This document shows, piece by piece, positions 1 through 13,711 of a DNA stretch of 64,000 nucleotides (positions within the stretch are counted from its first letter, which is position 1; each line of letters starts with the position of its first letter). Under the pieces are notes generated by a model. The model was not told the origin of the DNA. It did not search any database and saw only the letters and a list, made by a program, of their open reading frames with translations. The translations under genes were made by a program, and so were the position numbers. The DNA is from Anthostomella pinea (taxonomy: Eukaryota > Ascomycota > Sordariomycetes > Xylariales > Xylariaceae), in assembly GCA_963556695.1 (NCBI GenBank), contig CAUWAG010000006.1:2480001-2544000 (forward strand), read 5' to 3'.

Positions 1-3000
1 CGACATGAACAGGGAACCGAGTGCGTCGCACGGCATCAAAGGGGGGATTGTCCTAGTTCCCGCTCACAGTTGCTCTACCGACGAGCCTGAACTTGAGGAA
101 TGGTCGTACAATCGGCCCTTCAGTTGGGGGCGGGGATGCAGGGCCTGCATGGCCGCTGCATGGCCGGGTTCCAAATCCGACCAAACATACATACGTACGA
201 TCTTGCTCGCGAACACTCCAACTACAGAGGTTCCAACAAGTCTAGAGCTTGCAAGCATACCTCGGTATGAGCTTATCTCCGCGCGAAGAGACGGACGGGC
301 GGGTTTAGGACGAGGTGAAGTCCCGAGGTCAGCACCGAACAGCCATTGAGTTGATGACAGCGGGGATAAAGAGGTCACGGTCAGCGATCGCGAATGTTAC
401 CCCGGCGGTGAGGGTCGGCTTGATTACTGATGAAAAGTCCTCGTGTCAGGCCTGGGTTTGAGGGCTCTGATGTGAGACTGAGGGCGAGACCAGCTCACCG
501 AAAGCTGCAGTTCGTGAACGTGTTCTCGATGCAGTGTAAGTGTCTGTTGCCTTGCACGAATCCAGCCGGGTGGCTACTGGCCTCGTCAGTGTCGGGCACG
601 GCTTTCAACTGAACATCCGGCTGCAAGCAAGGCTCGATCCCTGAGGCAAGACTCTCTGAGCAAGCCTTGCTTGGTCGTTTATGAAAGGTTCGTAGTTCGG
701 AATGAGAAGTGAGAGGGAAGAGTACCATTCCCTTCTGCGTGTTGAGAAGTTCGATCACTTGGAGTTTTGGTGTGGTGTGAAGCTTGCTTACACTTGTGTC
801 TCATGATGAGAACAAGAAGACCCCAACAATATGAGAACTGACAAGATGAAATTGGCGCGACGTGAGCAAGCAATCCTCGTGGATGAGGGGTAACACAGGA
901 AATGCAGATTATCGCCTCTCCCCGTCGTAGGGCGTGAGATGACCGGAGCCTCATGTATGCCCACGAATCGCTGGATGTTAATGCGACTATCCGGTGATGC
1001 CTTAAGTTTGCCTCATGGGGCCGGAAAGCTAGTCCCGCAGACAGGCAACGGCTTCATGAGGCCTTGACTGAGACAATACATAGGTGTAAGTCGCCTCGTG
1101 AGGTAGGCTGCCATCCATTGAAGGCAGGTGAGTGCCCTATAGTTACCTACCTAGGTAGGTAGGTAGGTAGTGAAGGGATGACTGTCAACCCTCGTCGGTT
1201 GGTAGATGTCACTCACCACAGTGTCAGCTCAACAGCTGATACTTGCGTGGAGATTGCACAGATGGCGTGCTGAGTGATCTGCAGCCATCTTCAATGTGCA
1301 CATCGAGAAGGGATTGAGATTGGATCCTGTTCGGTGTAAGTCATTGCGTTCGGAGCTGCGGGTACCGCTGTTGGGGGTATCGAGGGGTGGTGATTGACCC
1401 TCGAGGCCGACGGCCCAGGCAGCAGGAAAGCTGACTTCTGATACAGACAACCACACCTTCGACCACAGATGAGACTCTAATCTCGGGCGTTGACGAGGCA
1501 TTCATCATCTAGAGAAGACTGTGCCGTTCTTGGCCGCTCTATGGTGCGAATGGCCTCGTTGGTCCTTGTTGGTCCTGAGCACAACGTTGAGCGGTCAAAC
1601 GGCTGGGGGTAACCCCAGTTCGCTACGTCTCAGCCTACCGAATATCCAAGCATATGCGTCTTCTGAAAGCGGCATATATCGATCCTGCTGCCTTTTCGGT
1701 AGACGAGAGAGAATTGGAACGATGGTACGGCCCCTCTTTGGGGGCGTGTTGGCTGCAATGATACGGCGAAGCGGGCCGCTGCGACTCGGCTCAATGGCTA
1801 GCCCTGGTACTCTGGTTGGAGTCAATGCTAATTTGAGCTTCCCAAGTATCTAATACAACGTTATTGACATAGCAAGAGCCAGTGAAACGAGTAAGGGATT
1901 GAGAAGCGACTCACATTTTGCTGGTGACGGCGGCTCCGTGTGATAAACAAGGATGGCCAGTTGTCTTGCATTTTTGGAGAGCTTCGAATAGATCCAAGAA
2001 TTGCGATGGATACAGTTCCCATGCGAACCAGTATTTGCTGGGGTTATGGTCTTTCTTTCTCAGGCGCGCACCTACTTATCCAGAAACGAGATACTCTGGT
2101 ACGGCGTCGGGGCGATAGATGCTGCAAGCTCTTGCAAGGAATACGGGCAAGTAGATCTTCGAGTACATGTTGAACTCTGCTTGAGGTCTGGATCTTGAAT
2201 TGAATCGTACTATGATTGCGCGAGGCTTTCTCTCATGTCTTTGTATGTTCGATCGTGTTCGTCCAAGTTACCTCGCTATCGTGACGGCGACTAAAGGGGC
2301 TGTGTCTGATGTATAGACACGCAGCCCTAGCGTCTGCAGAAGCTTATAGTTCGCCATCGAAGGCCGTCAGTTTGATCGAGAAAGGCGCAGACCGTTTTGC
2401 AGAGAAGGATACGCCGAGACCAATTTGCTGTGGATGGCTAATCATCATTTCGGTGGCTGTAAGGTTCAGCTTCGGAGCTCATCATGTCGGTCTCGTGATG
2501 TAAGGTCGACATGAAGAAGGGTGAGCTTCTGTGTACTGTTCGTGTTTGCTCGGATTTGACCTTTTGCTGTTGCTCGTTGGCATGGCTGGGTCGTTGCGTT
2601 CCCAGGTCAGGACCTCAGGGACATGCCGTTGTCATGAGTGGGACAGTGCCAAGCCCGCCTCTGGGACTCATCAATGCCAACCAAGAAGTTCCAATGGCTC
2701 AGAGCTGTTTCTGTGAATACCGCACGTCCTTATTGCATGTGATACTCGGGTGCGACAGGTAATGGGATCCACGGCCATGGCATGCAGGATCCAAAGGTAT
2801 GATTGAAGGAGACGGTGCTCCGGCTGTCTCTGCAGTAACGGATCGAAATCTGATAGTCATTTCATTGCTCTCATGATTTGACAGGTTTGGGCAGTCTGCT
2901 GAAGGTGGAGGGAGTCATAAAACGACGTAGGGCTGATATCATTCGTCTCCCACATCACGTCGTGTGAGTCTTGCGAGACCACGAAGGCGATATATCGAGC

Positions 3001-6000
3001 GTCGACAATTGGATAGCGTGAGTGTTTATGTCGCTGCCGGGTCGCAGAATTGCTGTAGGCCGGAAATGGGGTCAATATCTCTGAATGCTGGGGCGCAGGT
3101 GTGCCTGCCGTCAAACGCAAGGTGCAGAAAAGGCCTCGTCGTACACCGCGGATTGTCACACGAGCCGAGGAGAGTGGCTCAGAGAGACATATCACTTGGT
3201 AATGTATCAAGTATTCGTTGTCGAACCGTCTTTCAGACGAACCATGGCAGCGCAGCGTCTTCAGGGGTAAGTAGACCAGTGGGCTGATAACCTCTCGAGG
3301 AAGAGGACGGCGGGAATGATGCAGATTTGGGAGAGGTCAAGAAGAGGTGGGAATGAAGAGAATGCCCTGAATTTGCCACTTCCGCTGCTCTCCAGAAGGA
3401 TGGGGTGTCAAGTGGGTCAGGACCTTAGAGGTGGCTGAACGAAGAGCAGGTGCCAGTGGGTCAGGGGGTTGGATGCACTTGCCAGTCTGATGCCACTCTT
3501 CTTGTGCGACATGCATCCACCGCAAAACGGCAGAGTTCCATAAGTAGGTACTCAGTGCTGTCACCTCCTTCTGTTCAAGCTCACGGTAATTGACGCGTAA
3601 TGATAGTACGACGAAGTGATCCGATCGGACTTGATAGGTGTATGTTTAGGATGTGTGCTCGAAACGGCAACGGAATATAGCTAAACCGTGATGATGCAAT
3701 GTCAAGATCAAAAGTATGTCGAGCTGTCTCAAATCATCATCATGTTTGAGTTTCGGTATGGTCAAAGACTCATGGTCCATGTTGGGTCAAGTTTCTCTGG
3801 AGTTGTCCTGCTGAGAGTCGCCATATAGTGGGTAGTCGTCTCACCAAGAACGCTGTAGCTGGCCTAGATTCCAGACCAACTTTGATTTCACGCGCACGCA
3901 ATACCCGGAGGTTCTTCCCTGGAACAACGTTATAGTTCTGCATTGACACATAAACTTACCTGTCCAGTTGGCAGATGGCTGGGCTCATGATGGTTGGGGA
4001 ATGGGCCTTCCACGTCCAGCCACACCGAAGCTGGTCACTCAGGGAATCGACCAGCTTTGGTGTAAAGATGGACGATTTTCATGAACTCGGGAACCAGAAA
4101 CTAAACCCAATTTCCTAGAGAATCGTTGTAGACGGTCAGATACTCCGATTCTGATCTTGACTTCAAAATAGGGGCTGCTCCCAAGGAGACGTGAACCCGA
4201 GCACACGGAAAAGTCTATCCTCTCGGCGCTCGACACCATTTACGGACATGAGCAGCTCAACTACACGACCGGCCAGCGGACTACAAGTAATCCGGCCCCG
4301 TTCCACGGCATTGCTCGCGCTCTTCCGCTCTGGCCAGCATCCCCCATGCGGCTCTTACGGGAGTGCAAGGGGGCTGGAGCCGGTCGCTAGCGTAGGCACA
4401 GCTTCCCCATAAATGCAGCGGCAACAGGGGGAATATAGTGGAGCTCTTAAGAGTCGGGCCGCTAGCTGGGCCTCAACACAGCGCTAAAGAACGAGCACGA
4501 CGCAATCTGATTGGCTCTTCCACAGGCATGTCTCACTCTCTGTCACATCCGGCGTCTCCACCCGGTAACGCCAGCTCATCACCGTCCCCCTATTCATCAA
4601 ATAGCCTTCCATTATCCATCACGAACTGCTGCAGACGACAGACGGGCGTTGCCTGCCGCTGCACTCCAGTAGGCATGGCCATGCCATCCCCAGCGATTGG
4701 ACCGCAAGAAGCAAGGTCCCGTTATCTGATGGACGGCTTGACAGGTACTGGAAGGTAGTGTGCGCATCTTCAAGAGCCTCAATCGGGCTCGTGCGTCGTC
4801 TGGATCAGGAAACTTCCTCGTATGCGCGATAACCGCACCTCTCCAGGTCGGCGCACATGTCAATCATTCCACCACAGTGGTTCTGATGTGTGATATTATG
4901 CATGTCGACCTCACGGCTATATCAACTTCATGCGAGTGACAGGGAACATGCGGGTTCGCTGTCCCTTTTCGCTGCCACTATCCCGCCTTAATACGTCCGT
5001 GGCGGTATGCAGATGGACGAATGTAGGTCGACTAGGTCTATAGGGTGTTGGTCGCCGGGGTGTGCGAGGGTGTCGCTAATCATACCTAAAGCATCCCATA
5101 TCCCGTGTCGGAGACATTGCGCCGCCGTAGTTGAGCCTCAAGGTCGTGTTGGTTGCGTTAGTGTTGGCTGTTGGCTGTTGGCTGCAGTAGCACTCAGCGG
5201 GGATCCGGAATAGGTATGTGTTTCTTCCTCTCCCTGCCTAATCACCAACAGAGGCGCACGTCGCTTATTACACAACCAATAAGCGTTCACTAGGAGCATC
5301 TGTGGCGAGGTGATTCCTCTCGATCGGGCCCTCCTCATGCACATCTTCGCTGGGGTCACCCATCGGGGCTCTTCAGCAAGCGGAATTCTCTCCGCTGTCT
5401 CAGTGGTCGCTTCGCAGCAGGCTGGCTATGGACCATAATACCCTGCCGAAATTCTCATGTGGCTTTTGTGGCTTGTGTTGATGAATGTTTCTACATGTGC
5501 TGGTTCAACAACGACGTTTGCTGGAAGACACCCAGTTGTGACCAGAGAGGGAGCCATGATACACTCAGCAGACCACAGCTCGCTTCGCCACAAGCTGCCT
5601 AAGTTACAGTGCGTGAGCACTGTCAAGGTACTTGACGCCAGGGCCATGAGTTTGTCGTTTGTCGCTACCAGACTGCCGGGACGGTAAGGCACTCAGGCAG
5701 GCCAGGTGTGGGCGAGTTATGTTGGCTGCAGGGTAAGTGGTCTCCACCTTGTGATGGTTCCTTCGTGCTTCATTGGAACGGCCGACCTACAAGGCGTCTG
5801 GGACCCTACCTAGTTGGTCCTGGGGACCGCAAGAGGTAGCAAGCTAGGGCGCGTGATCAGGGGTAGCTGCAAGACACGGCCCCTAGCGGCTGAAGGCACC
5901 AGGCCTAGCGGTACAACGTGATAGGAGTCCCAGCAACATGACTCTATCCGTTGTAGTGACCTGGTCAGGAGCCTGGTGGCTGTTGGGATCGTACACAACC

Positions 6001-7200
6001 CAGTCAGGGCTTGTCCCCTTCACTCGGGACGGACGCACCCAGCCCTATAAACCATAGGCCCCCTTGCCTCAGCCAGGAACCGACTGCCCCCGTGGCCGAT
6101 TCGGCTACCCGAGTCTGTCAGCGGTCGGTTTTTGTTGACGAGTGTTGACCGCCTTGAGGCTTGCACGCCAAATCTTTGTTCAGATACCCCCACAGGGTGG
6201 TTGGCCCCCAAGCAGACTTTTTTTTACTCCCTCCGGGCCTCCAGAAGAGTCCGGAGTTTTGCCCGGAGAACCCAAACATAGCCAGAATACAAATTTGTTG
6301 CTTACCATCATTACACCTTCACCGCCAGACAGCGCATAAGAGCCCCTGAGAGCACCGGTACCGACAGGACCATAGCCTACAGCCATCGAAAAATCGAGAA
6401 AAATGGTGGCATTCGGACATAGAAGGACATGGCGTAAGTCAACGCGCTCATTTCTCTTCAGCTGACACCTTTCACTTTTGGCCTCTTAGCCTCGACCGCT
6501 GGTCTATTCCTTCGACCCCTGAGACGCGCCAGCTTCTGCATATGCCCTCCACTTTGACGTCCCTCCGACTCATTTCTCCTCGATGTCCCGTTTCTTCGCA
6601 ACAGACAATCCCCTTCGTCGATACGACTTACTCCCAATGCGATAGCAGCCTTGCCAAACGCGTAGTTGTGAAATGGTCGCTATCACGAACAAGAATGAAT
6701 AACATGGACCATTCCGACGCGTCTCGACAGATACTCACACCACACTCTTACAATCCAGCGATACAACAGCACTCGGCCTTTAGCCAGCATCCCAACATCC
6801 GGGGGGATGGCCTGTTCGATATAATCCAATGACAGACGCGGAGAGAGTTCGACAGTCGAGCTCTCAGCCTAGGAAGCATCGCGATACCTTTTGATCGAAT
6901 CTCCCATTCATATTCTACCGAGCCGTCCTATAACCGAGACCACGTTCAGGAACACACTGCCGCGTCATTCACCTTCGGATACAACGGGGACTGTCACTGC
7001 GATTCAGTCCGACTGAGGAGGAGTACACGCCCTAGGGGTAGGCCTCCTCTAGCTAGTCTCCCACCAGCACCATGCCTACCGAAGGTGCGATGGCGGCCGA
7101 TACAAATCATGTTCTCCGTAGTCACCGCCCAAACTTTACCGATCAACAAAGCCACCATGGCAGACCGACATAAAAGATCAATCAAGTAAGAACGCTTACG
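1..7200. other. gene-poor stretch, no supported gene
   Basis: Base composition is normal, but open frames on both strands are short, overlap each other on opposite strands, lack recognisable domains and cannot be joined by convincing introns. One frame at 6542-6832 stays open upstream to about 6440, but the only donor/acceptor pair that would extend it to an ATG at 6403 gives a 28-nt intron, shorter than fungal introns normally are. I see no tRNA, no terminal repeats and no protein match. It may be decayed intergenic DNA next to the AT-rich block. Confidence 0.5.
1145..1170. repeat. CTAC/GTAG tetranucleotide microsatellite, palindromic centre
   Basis: Two CTAC-type units run into five GTAG-type units through CTAG, so the tract is a short inverted array that could fold back on itself. 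Confidence 0.8.
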
Positions 7201-7210
7201 ATGCGCTTAA

Positions 7211-7360
7211 TATCACAGTTCGGCTATAAGTAATTGTAAAAATGACTTTATTAATATACGTGAAGAAAGAAAAAAAATATGAAGCTAGCTAGAAGACAGG
7301 AACAGGTATATATAAGGGTTGGCTTGTAAGGCTGTAAGGTTAATATTTAATATTGTAATA
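7211..7360 (+). mobile_element. degraded LTR-like repeat, family A, left edge of AT block
   Basis: Aligns over its whole 150 bp with 24188-24337: it shares the TTCGGCT start region, the AAAAATGACTTTAT stretch, GCTAGCTA, and a GGAACAGGTATATATAAGGG promoter-like segment with a TATA box. The end differs from the right-hand copy almost only by transitions. The ideal TG...CA ends have become TA...TA, as expected from RIP. No clean 5-bp duplication of its own. Confidence 0.65.
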
Positions 7361-7654
7361 ATATTTCTTTTTCAAACCGTAGTTAATTATAATTACAATA
7401 ATAAAATTGGTGTTTGAAGCGGCTGGTGCGGGGCTGGAACGGTACGGGTATTAAGGGTTATTTAAGGCGATTTTGCTTTATTTTACCGTTTTTAATGTTT
7501 ATATTCTAATTCTTCCGCGTATATTTTTAATCCTATTTTTTAAAATTAATAACTATAAATCGTTTTTAGTTTGTAATTAAGTTAATTTACTCAGAACTTT
7601 ATATTATTAATTGTTTTAATATTATTATCGCATATTTGATTATATATTGATAAG

Positions 7655-7895
7655 TGTGGAAATCCAGGGGTCAGAAATGGGATGGATGATGGTCTGTGTC
7701 TTGACTATGGATCCATGGGGGAGATTCCCACCTAAATACAGGTGTGACAGCCCTTTGATGCCCTGCTGCCTGACAGCTAACAACAAACCTGCCACTTGTC
7801 ACCATAATGGACCTTTCACCCCCTTTGGGCCCCTTTCATCCCTTTCACCTGGCGGACAGCTGCAGCCCATACCTGACAGCACCACAATGCTCACA
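7655..7895. mobile_element. solo LTR, family C
   Basis: A 241-bp island of normal composition in AT-rich DNA. It starts TGTGGAAATC, ends ATGCTCACA, and is flanked on both sides by the 5-bp direct repeat ATAAG (7650-7654 and 7896-7900). TG...CA ends with a 5-bp duplication are diagnostic of an LTR retrotransposon, here reduced to one LTR by recombination. A spurious frame crosses it. Orientation cannot be fixed; no other copy was found in the window. Confidence 0.75.
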
Positions 7896-8796
7896 ATAAG
7901 TAATCGAATCAATTACGATATTTCGTTTTCAATTAGCTTGTTTCGTTTTTTTATCTCGTTATGTTTTAAGTTATTTCTATATAAGATATTTATATAGCGT
8001 TATTAGCGGGGTAAAAAAGAATTAAAGCCATGTTTTAAAAGCGATAACGATAAATTATAGCTTTATTAAAATAGTATTAATTTTATATATTAAATATGTT
8101 AAGAATTATTACGGATATATCTTAGTATATTTTATTTAAATGTTTAAAGTAACGAAGTATTAGCGATATAATATTAAAGTTATTTAGTTGATAAAAGGTG
8201 ATATTAATAATGTAGCGGCTGTTTTTATTTAAGTTTTTTTAACGAAGCTGCTAATTTCGTATATAACGAGGACATCCGTTTATAAGTAGTTACGTGCGTT
8301 GTATTATTAGCTAACGCTTTTAATAATATTAAGAAATAAATGCGTTTTTCTAAATTAATTAATATTAAAAAGTTTAAACGGTACGTTAATAAGGAATGGA
8401 TAAACGATAACGGTACGGTTTTAAAATGTTAATAAATTATAAATTTATAAATTAAACTTTAAAATTTTTATTTTGCGGTTAATATTTATTAATATTTATT
8501 AGTTACGAAATATTTATATTTTGATACAAACGTTATTATAAAAGAGCTTAATGATTAAAAGTAGCATTAAATATTACGTTGTTACTTAAAAAACATTTAT
8601 AATATTTCTTAAAATATTATTAAGTAATATTTTACCGAGGTTATAACGGTAATAAAAGTAAGTATTTTTAATACGGTAAATTGCGAGCGTAAAAATATAT
8701 AAAAAATGGTAGAAAATTTTGATTATAATTTAAAGTAAAAACGGGTTTAATATAGTAAATCATGGCTTAATTAAAGCGTAAAACCTTTTTTAAAGT

Positions 8797-9025
8797 TGTG
8801 ATGGATCTGACATCCATCAGGTGACTTGACTAGGGTTGCTGGTGGGGTAAACGCGTTGCCTTACTGTACAGATCGATAGATAATTATGGGTCGGGATTTT
8901 GGATCTATCACCCCACCGGAATTGGCTGGTGCTGCAGATCCTTCTTCCTTTCTCCACCAAAGTATTTTTGTACAATTGAGGATTGATCGGCAATCTCGTC
9001 CTGGTCTTCAAGCTGCCAAATGATA
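8797..9025 (+). mobile_element. solo LTR, family B, copy 1
   Basis: Starts TGTGATGGATCTGACATCC and ends ATGATA, a RIP-like derivative of the GTGACA end seen in the other family members; flanked by AAAGT (8792-8796, 9026-9030). It aligns with the reverse complement of 12814-13059 over most of its length, sharing GGTGGGGT...ACGCGTTGCC and the CCTTCTTCC...CACCA pyrimidine-rich part. Length 229 bp. Confidence 0.8.
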
Positions 9026-11847
9026 AAAGTTATAAGTTTAAACCTTATTGATTCTTTATCGTTTATTATTTAGCTTGTAGTTTTATTATTAAGTTTTTGC
9101 GTATAAATATATAATTTTAATATTTTAATTAGCGGTGATTTCTTTCGTTTTTTAGCGTATTTAATTTTGTTATCAAAGTGGTTTATCAAAATATTTACCA
9201 GTTTGAATATTTTTTTAAAATATATTTTACTTACGTTCTATCGTATAATTTTTCGTATTACCTTTTTATACTTGTTGGGTTTTAAGAGATTTTCGTCGTA
9301 ACGGTGCAAATTATATTATGAGTGTTTATTAAAGGGGCGGTTTCATTTTATTAGAGTGTTATTAACGAAACGAGTTTATTTTAATATTATAATTTTTAAT
9401 ATCAGTTAACAGCTTTATTAAAGGGTTCAATAAATAAGATTATTTAATTTTATATTACAAGTTGCCTTTTTTGTTTTGAATGAAATTAAGTATAGTTTTA
9501 ATTACTTACTCTTTTTTAGTTGCGTTATTAACCGGGCCGTTTTTCATTATTAGTAAGTTTTCGGTTTAGTTTTAATATGTTATATTAGTAGCTTTTTGCT
9601 CCGGGCAACCGTTTTTAATCTTACAAACTTTTAAAATATAGAAACTCGAAAATTAAAATAAAAAATAGTTTAATAGTTTAAGTGTAACGGCGCGTTTATA
9701 TATCTTTATTATTAGAAAAGGTCCGATTTATTTTTTGCTTGGTTTGTTAGTCGACTTATTAAGGTTTAAACTTCCGGTATTAACTTAATTTTCATCTTTA
9801 GGTTTATATATTATGAAATCTTTCTGCTTTATGTTTGCGTAATTTTTATATATTTTTTACACTTTATCATAAAAGCGCGTGTGTGAATAATAATACGGTC
9901 TATTTTTTTTTAAATTATTATACGTGTATTTAACCTTTTCATTGGTATAAATCTGCGTCGGTTTTATTCAAGGTTTAAACCGGTTTTAATTTTATTTTAA
10001 TGTAAAACATCATAGTTTATATAAAAAAGAAGAAAAACTTTTGTATATTTAAATATGAAATTATTTGCAGTAAAATATAATTTAACGTTAAATAATTAAT
10101 TTAATTATTTTTCAAAAAGAATAAAAAGATCGGAAATATTTTTTTATATATCAGCGTTTATAATTTCCGTTTATTGTTTAGTTTTGAGATAAAACGTTAT
10201 TAAAGGGATAAGGTCAATATTTAACTAGTAATTAAGTTTTTTAAAAAAGTAAAAACGGATTGAAAACCACGATTAAAACGATAATTTAAAAAGCGTTATA
10301 AGCTCGATATATTTACAAAAACAAAGCAAAAATAAATGTTAACGTTTTAATATTAAAAACTGGTAAAAAACGTTACACTCATATGAATGTTAAAAAAATT
10401 ATAGTTTTAATAAAGTCGTAATATGTTGTAAATAAATTTATAACATTTTATTTTATAAATAGTATCGGATTCTTATTAAGGTATTTTTAAATGTTATTCT
10501 CAGTAACTTTTTGTAGTTAAATTGCTTTATTAACTTAATATAAAAAGGTTAAAACTAAGGCTTAAAATGACTGGTATTCGGTGTCGATGTAAAGATTTTG
10601 TAAAAAATCTTTATACGCGTATTAATAGCGAATTATTCGAAAAACCGGTTGTTTACGGTACCGGATAAGACTTTGCTCTTATTTCAAAGCTTATGAACGA
10701 TAAAAGTAATTTTTATAATATTAATTATAACTATAAATTTTTAAAACAGAATAGTTTCGACTTAAATACCTTCTTATTTCGCCGAATCTTTTTTAAAGGC
10801 TAATAACTTTTAGATTTTAATTTTGGAGTTTTTCGTATTCAAGAACAGGTCCGGTCGAAAAAAGCTTAGTTATAAGCCGGTATTAAAAAGTCTTTGATTT
10901 AAAGGTAAACCGGTATTTTCGGTTTTAAAATATTTCTTTTAAATAAAAGATATTAAAACCGTTATGAGCTATCGTTTTAAGGATTATTAGTAATAGTTTA
11001 AAAGTATAATTAATATAAATCGTTCCATTTTTAAAATATATAATATAAACGGTTTAATTGATAAAAAGGTTATAGTGCTACGATTTTAAAACTGTAAAAA
11101 TAAAATAAAGTCTTTTAATATGCTAATAATAATATATTAAAACGTATCTTATTAAGTAACAAAATTATCAATAGTTTTATCGGTAATAAAATACGTAAGT
11201 TTAAAAGCGGTTTGAAAGCGAAGTTAAATTATTACGTAAAAAATAAAGCGATAAACCTTCATAAATTATAATTAAGACTTAATATGAATCATTATATAAT
11301 CAGTATAATTATATATAAAAAATTATATTAAGACTTATGATACGTATATATAAGTGTGGTTTTTGTTCTTATTAAATTTATGTTTGGTTAAAAGTCTTTA
11401 AAAGTGGATTTTTCATAATTTTTTTTTACAGTTTATTTCTATATCGTTTTCGACTTTTTAACGTTTTTAAAAGGTTATTTTAAAAACGCAGCTTATAATA
11501 TAATAATTTAGATTATCGTAATAATTATAAAAATTCAAGTAATAGTAGCAGGCTTTTTAATTAAAAATAATAATGCTTCAAAAGGTGTTAGTTGTATTGA
11601 GGTTTAATTTTTTTTCTAACTAATTTAAATAGCGCCGTTTTCATTATTTTATAAAATAAAAATGAGCGTTTAATTACTTTTTCAAATGTTTAGAACGGAA
11701 TCTTCGGTTAATAAAAATAAACTTAACCGGTCAAATTAACACGGTTAAAGCAGATTATAACCGATACGAAAGCGTTTTATAACTTTTTATAAAATTTATC
11801 TTTAAAAGTATTAATTTATCATTTGTTTATGACTTCAAAAGCGTTAG

Positions 11848-12049
11848 TAATGGATCTATGCGATTCCACATTCCAACCATCCATACCAAACCTACATGTA
11901 TGATTAGATAAGAGATTAGATACCGGATTGTGAGGTCACTTAGCCAGACCTGGGAGTCCAGCTAGACCTCTCAAACAAACCCATCAGCAACATCATGACT
12001 TTGACCCATACTCGAGTATTATGATTGATCGGTCAAGCCTGTCCTAACA
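11848..12049. mobile_element. probable solo LTR, family D
   Basis: A 202-bp island of normal composition ends in CCTAACA, and on the other side in TAATGG; read in reverse it begins TGTTAGGACAGG. It is flanked by GTTAG (11843-11847) and GTTAA (12050-12054), a 5-bp duplication with one G/A difference. One terminal dinucleotide is TA rather than TG/CA, again explicable by RIP. No second copy is in the window, so the call rests on the termini and composition. Confidence 0.5.
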
Positions 12050-12345
12050 GTTAACATATTATTAAAAACGCGAGATAAATTGGAATAAGAAAGATTAATT
12101 GGCTGTAAGTTTTTAAAAGGCCGTAAGCTTTAAGTTATTTCGTTTATAATAGTAAAAATCTGGTTTAAATATACGATTAAGTGGTTAAAATTATTTTATT
12201 TTATGAGCTACTTGAATTCTTCTTTGAGCATGGTTTTACTAAGGTTTTGTGTAAGGTTTTTCGCAATTCAATCGACTTTATTTTAAACGTAAGTAAAAGT
12301 CGTTTTAAAAAAGGATTGAACAATATAAACATACAGTTAATAAGT

Positions 12346-13711
12346 TTGTTTGTTTGTTTGTTTTGTATTGAACGTGGGGGATTGCTCCTCAGTAGTGCAA
12401 ACCACACCTCCCAGAGCCTCTGCATTGCAGGGTTGTGGAGGTCTCAAGATAATAAGTATAGTCAGTCCCGCTCACGGGCCTATCCCCGTTGTTGCGGCGG
12501 TATGACCTTGGGTCATCCATCTGGTCCTTCAAGAACAGCTATCTATCGAGGGCAGATTGATGAAAAGAACTTGTTCTTCTCCACGAATTTTGCCCATTCT
12601 GTGCTCCTCTCCCCTAAGTATTATAAACAAGCTGTCCTAGGCGAGTACCTAGGCAGCAGCCGGTTTTTCCCCAGCCTCTTACAAAAGAAAATATGTTGTG
12701 GTGTTTTCTTCTCACCACAGCTGCAGTGATCATTCGAGTCTGTATGCCCAAAGCGTTCATGGTATCTGGCAAAGTCGCCATGTCCAGATCTGGCCGCTAG
12801 AAGTCTGTGTAAATGTCACGGAACAGCTGGCAGCTCAGGACGAAGATGCCCATCTATTACTCCAGATGAATAAGAATCTACTGGTGAGGAGGGAAGAAGG
12901 ATCAGAACCACCAGCCAATTCTGGTGGGGGATTAGATCTTCAATCCCGCTCCACAATTATCTATAGTGAGTGCAGCGGGGCAACGCGTCCACCCCACCAG
13001 ATCACCTGATGAGCGCACGTACCACCGTGAATGGATGGATGGATGTCAGATCCATCACAGTAAAGTACTCCTCTTAAAAAATATAAGGTCTCTTTCAGTT
13101 ACTGCATGTGAGTATACTTCTTGATATCTAGGTTTTGATTGGTCTTTCTACCATTGATTGAACTCTTTCTTGCCCTTTCCTCTGAGATCTCTCTTTACTC
13201 ACGAGATTATGGGAAGATTTGTCATGTCTGATTCTAGCATGGCACCCTCTTTTGTTAGTGTGTCGGCAGCTTTGTTGCCATTAATATCTCTGTGTACAGG
13301 AATCCACTTGACGGTCACTCCAGGAGTGTGTGCTGTGGCAAGTTCTTGAAATCGTAGAAAAGTGTTCTGTGATGTCTCGGGTGGAGTCCCATTGAACCCA
13401 TCTACCACCGCTGTGTTGTCCAGGCAGACATATAGCTGTTTTCCGTGTCTAATGCCCTGGCTATTGCAAGCCCTTGGTGAGCGCCATGGACTTCAGCATC
13501 TATTACTTCTGCTTAGAGAAGTCTGCCCTTTCCCCGGTATACTACTCGTGTAGTGTTGCCTTTCCTGATGGTGTAGCCCCATCCAGTGCGGGTTGTGCCT
13601 TTGTCGTCCAATTGTGATCCATCTGAGTAGGAACAAGGTCAGTGTTCATATTTCTCTCTTGTAACCATTCCTTGAAGAGCTCTGTCTCTTTGTCTTTGTC
13701 CTTTCAGAACG
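12346..13711 (-). mobile_element. 5'-truncated Tad1-like LINE
   Basis: The reverse complement matches the 3' part of the full-length LINE at about 37770-38874: the end of the RNase H domain, the downstream cysteine-containing region and the same (CAAA)n tail, which here reads as TTTG repeats at 12346-12361. It is flanked by GTTAATAAGT on both sides (12336-12345 and about 13712-13721), so this is a real 5'-truncated insertion from target-primed reverse transcription. A family B LTR is inserted at 12814-13059. The RNase H fragment on the minus strand (13199-13408) keeps an open frame with the GNKAAD motif, in contrast to the longer copy, which is mutated there. The sequence is not AT-rich although it lies inside the AT block, so it arrived after most of the degradation. 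Confidence 0.85.
12814..13059 (-). mobile_element. solo LTR, family B, copy 2, nested in truncated LINE
   Basis: Reading the minus strand it begins TGTGATGGATCTGACATCC and ends TTCCGTGACA. The direct repeat GTAAA (12809-12813 and 13060-13064) flanks it, at a point where the full-length LINE is uninterrupted (GTACTTTATACAGACTTC near 38408). It is 246 bp and carries an extra ATCC-type expansion near its start relative to copy 1. Confidence 0.85.

Noticed and set aside
6403..6832. two-exon gene using a donor at 6434 and an acceptor at 6461
   Set aside because: The intron would be only 28 nt and the product has no recognisable features.
8797..9025. tRNA-derived SINE, because of GGTGGGG...CCCCACC pairing and an A-box-like TAAACGCGTTG
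   Set aside because: Three copies have TG...CA-type ends with distinct 5-bp target duplications and no poly-A or simple tail, which fits solo LTRs better.
12181..12729. 182-aa plus-strand ORF
   Set aside because: It runs from AT-rich DNA across the LINE tail and 3' end in antisense, so it is a chance frame.
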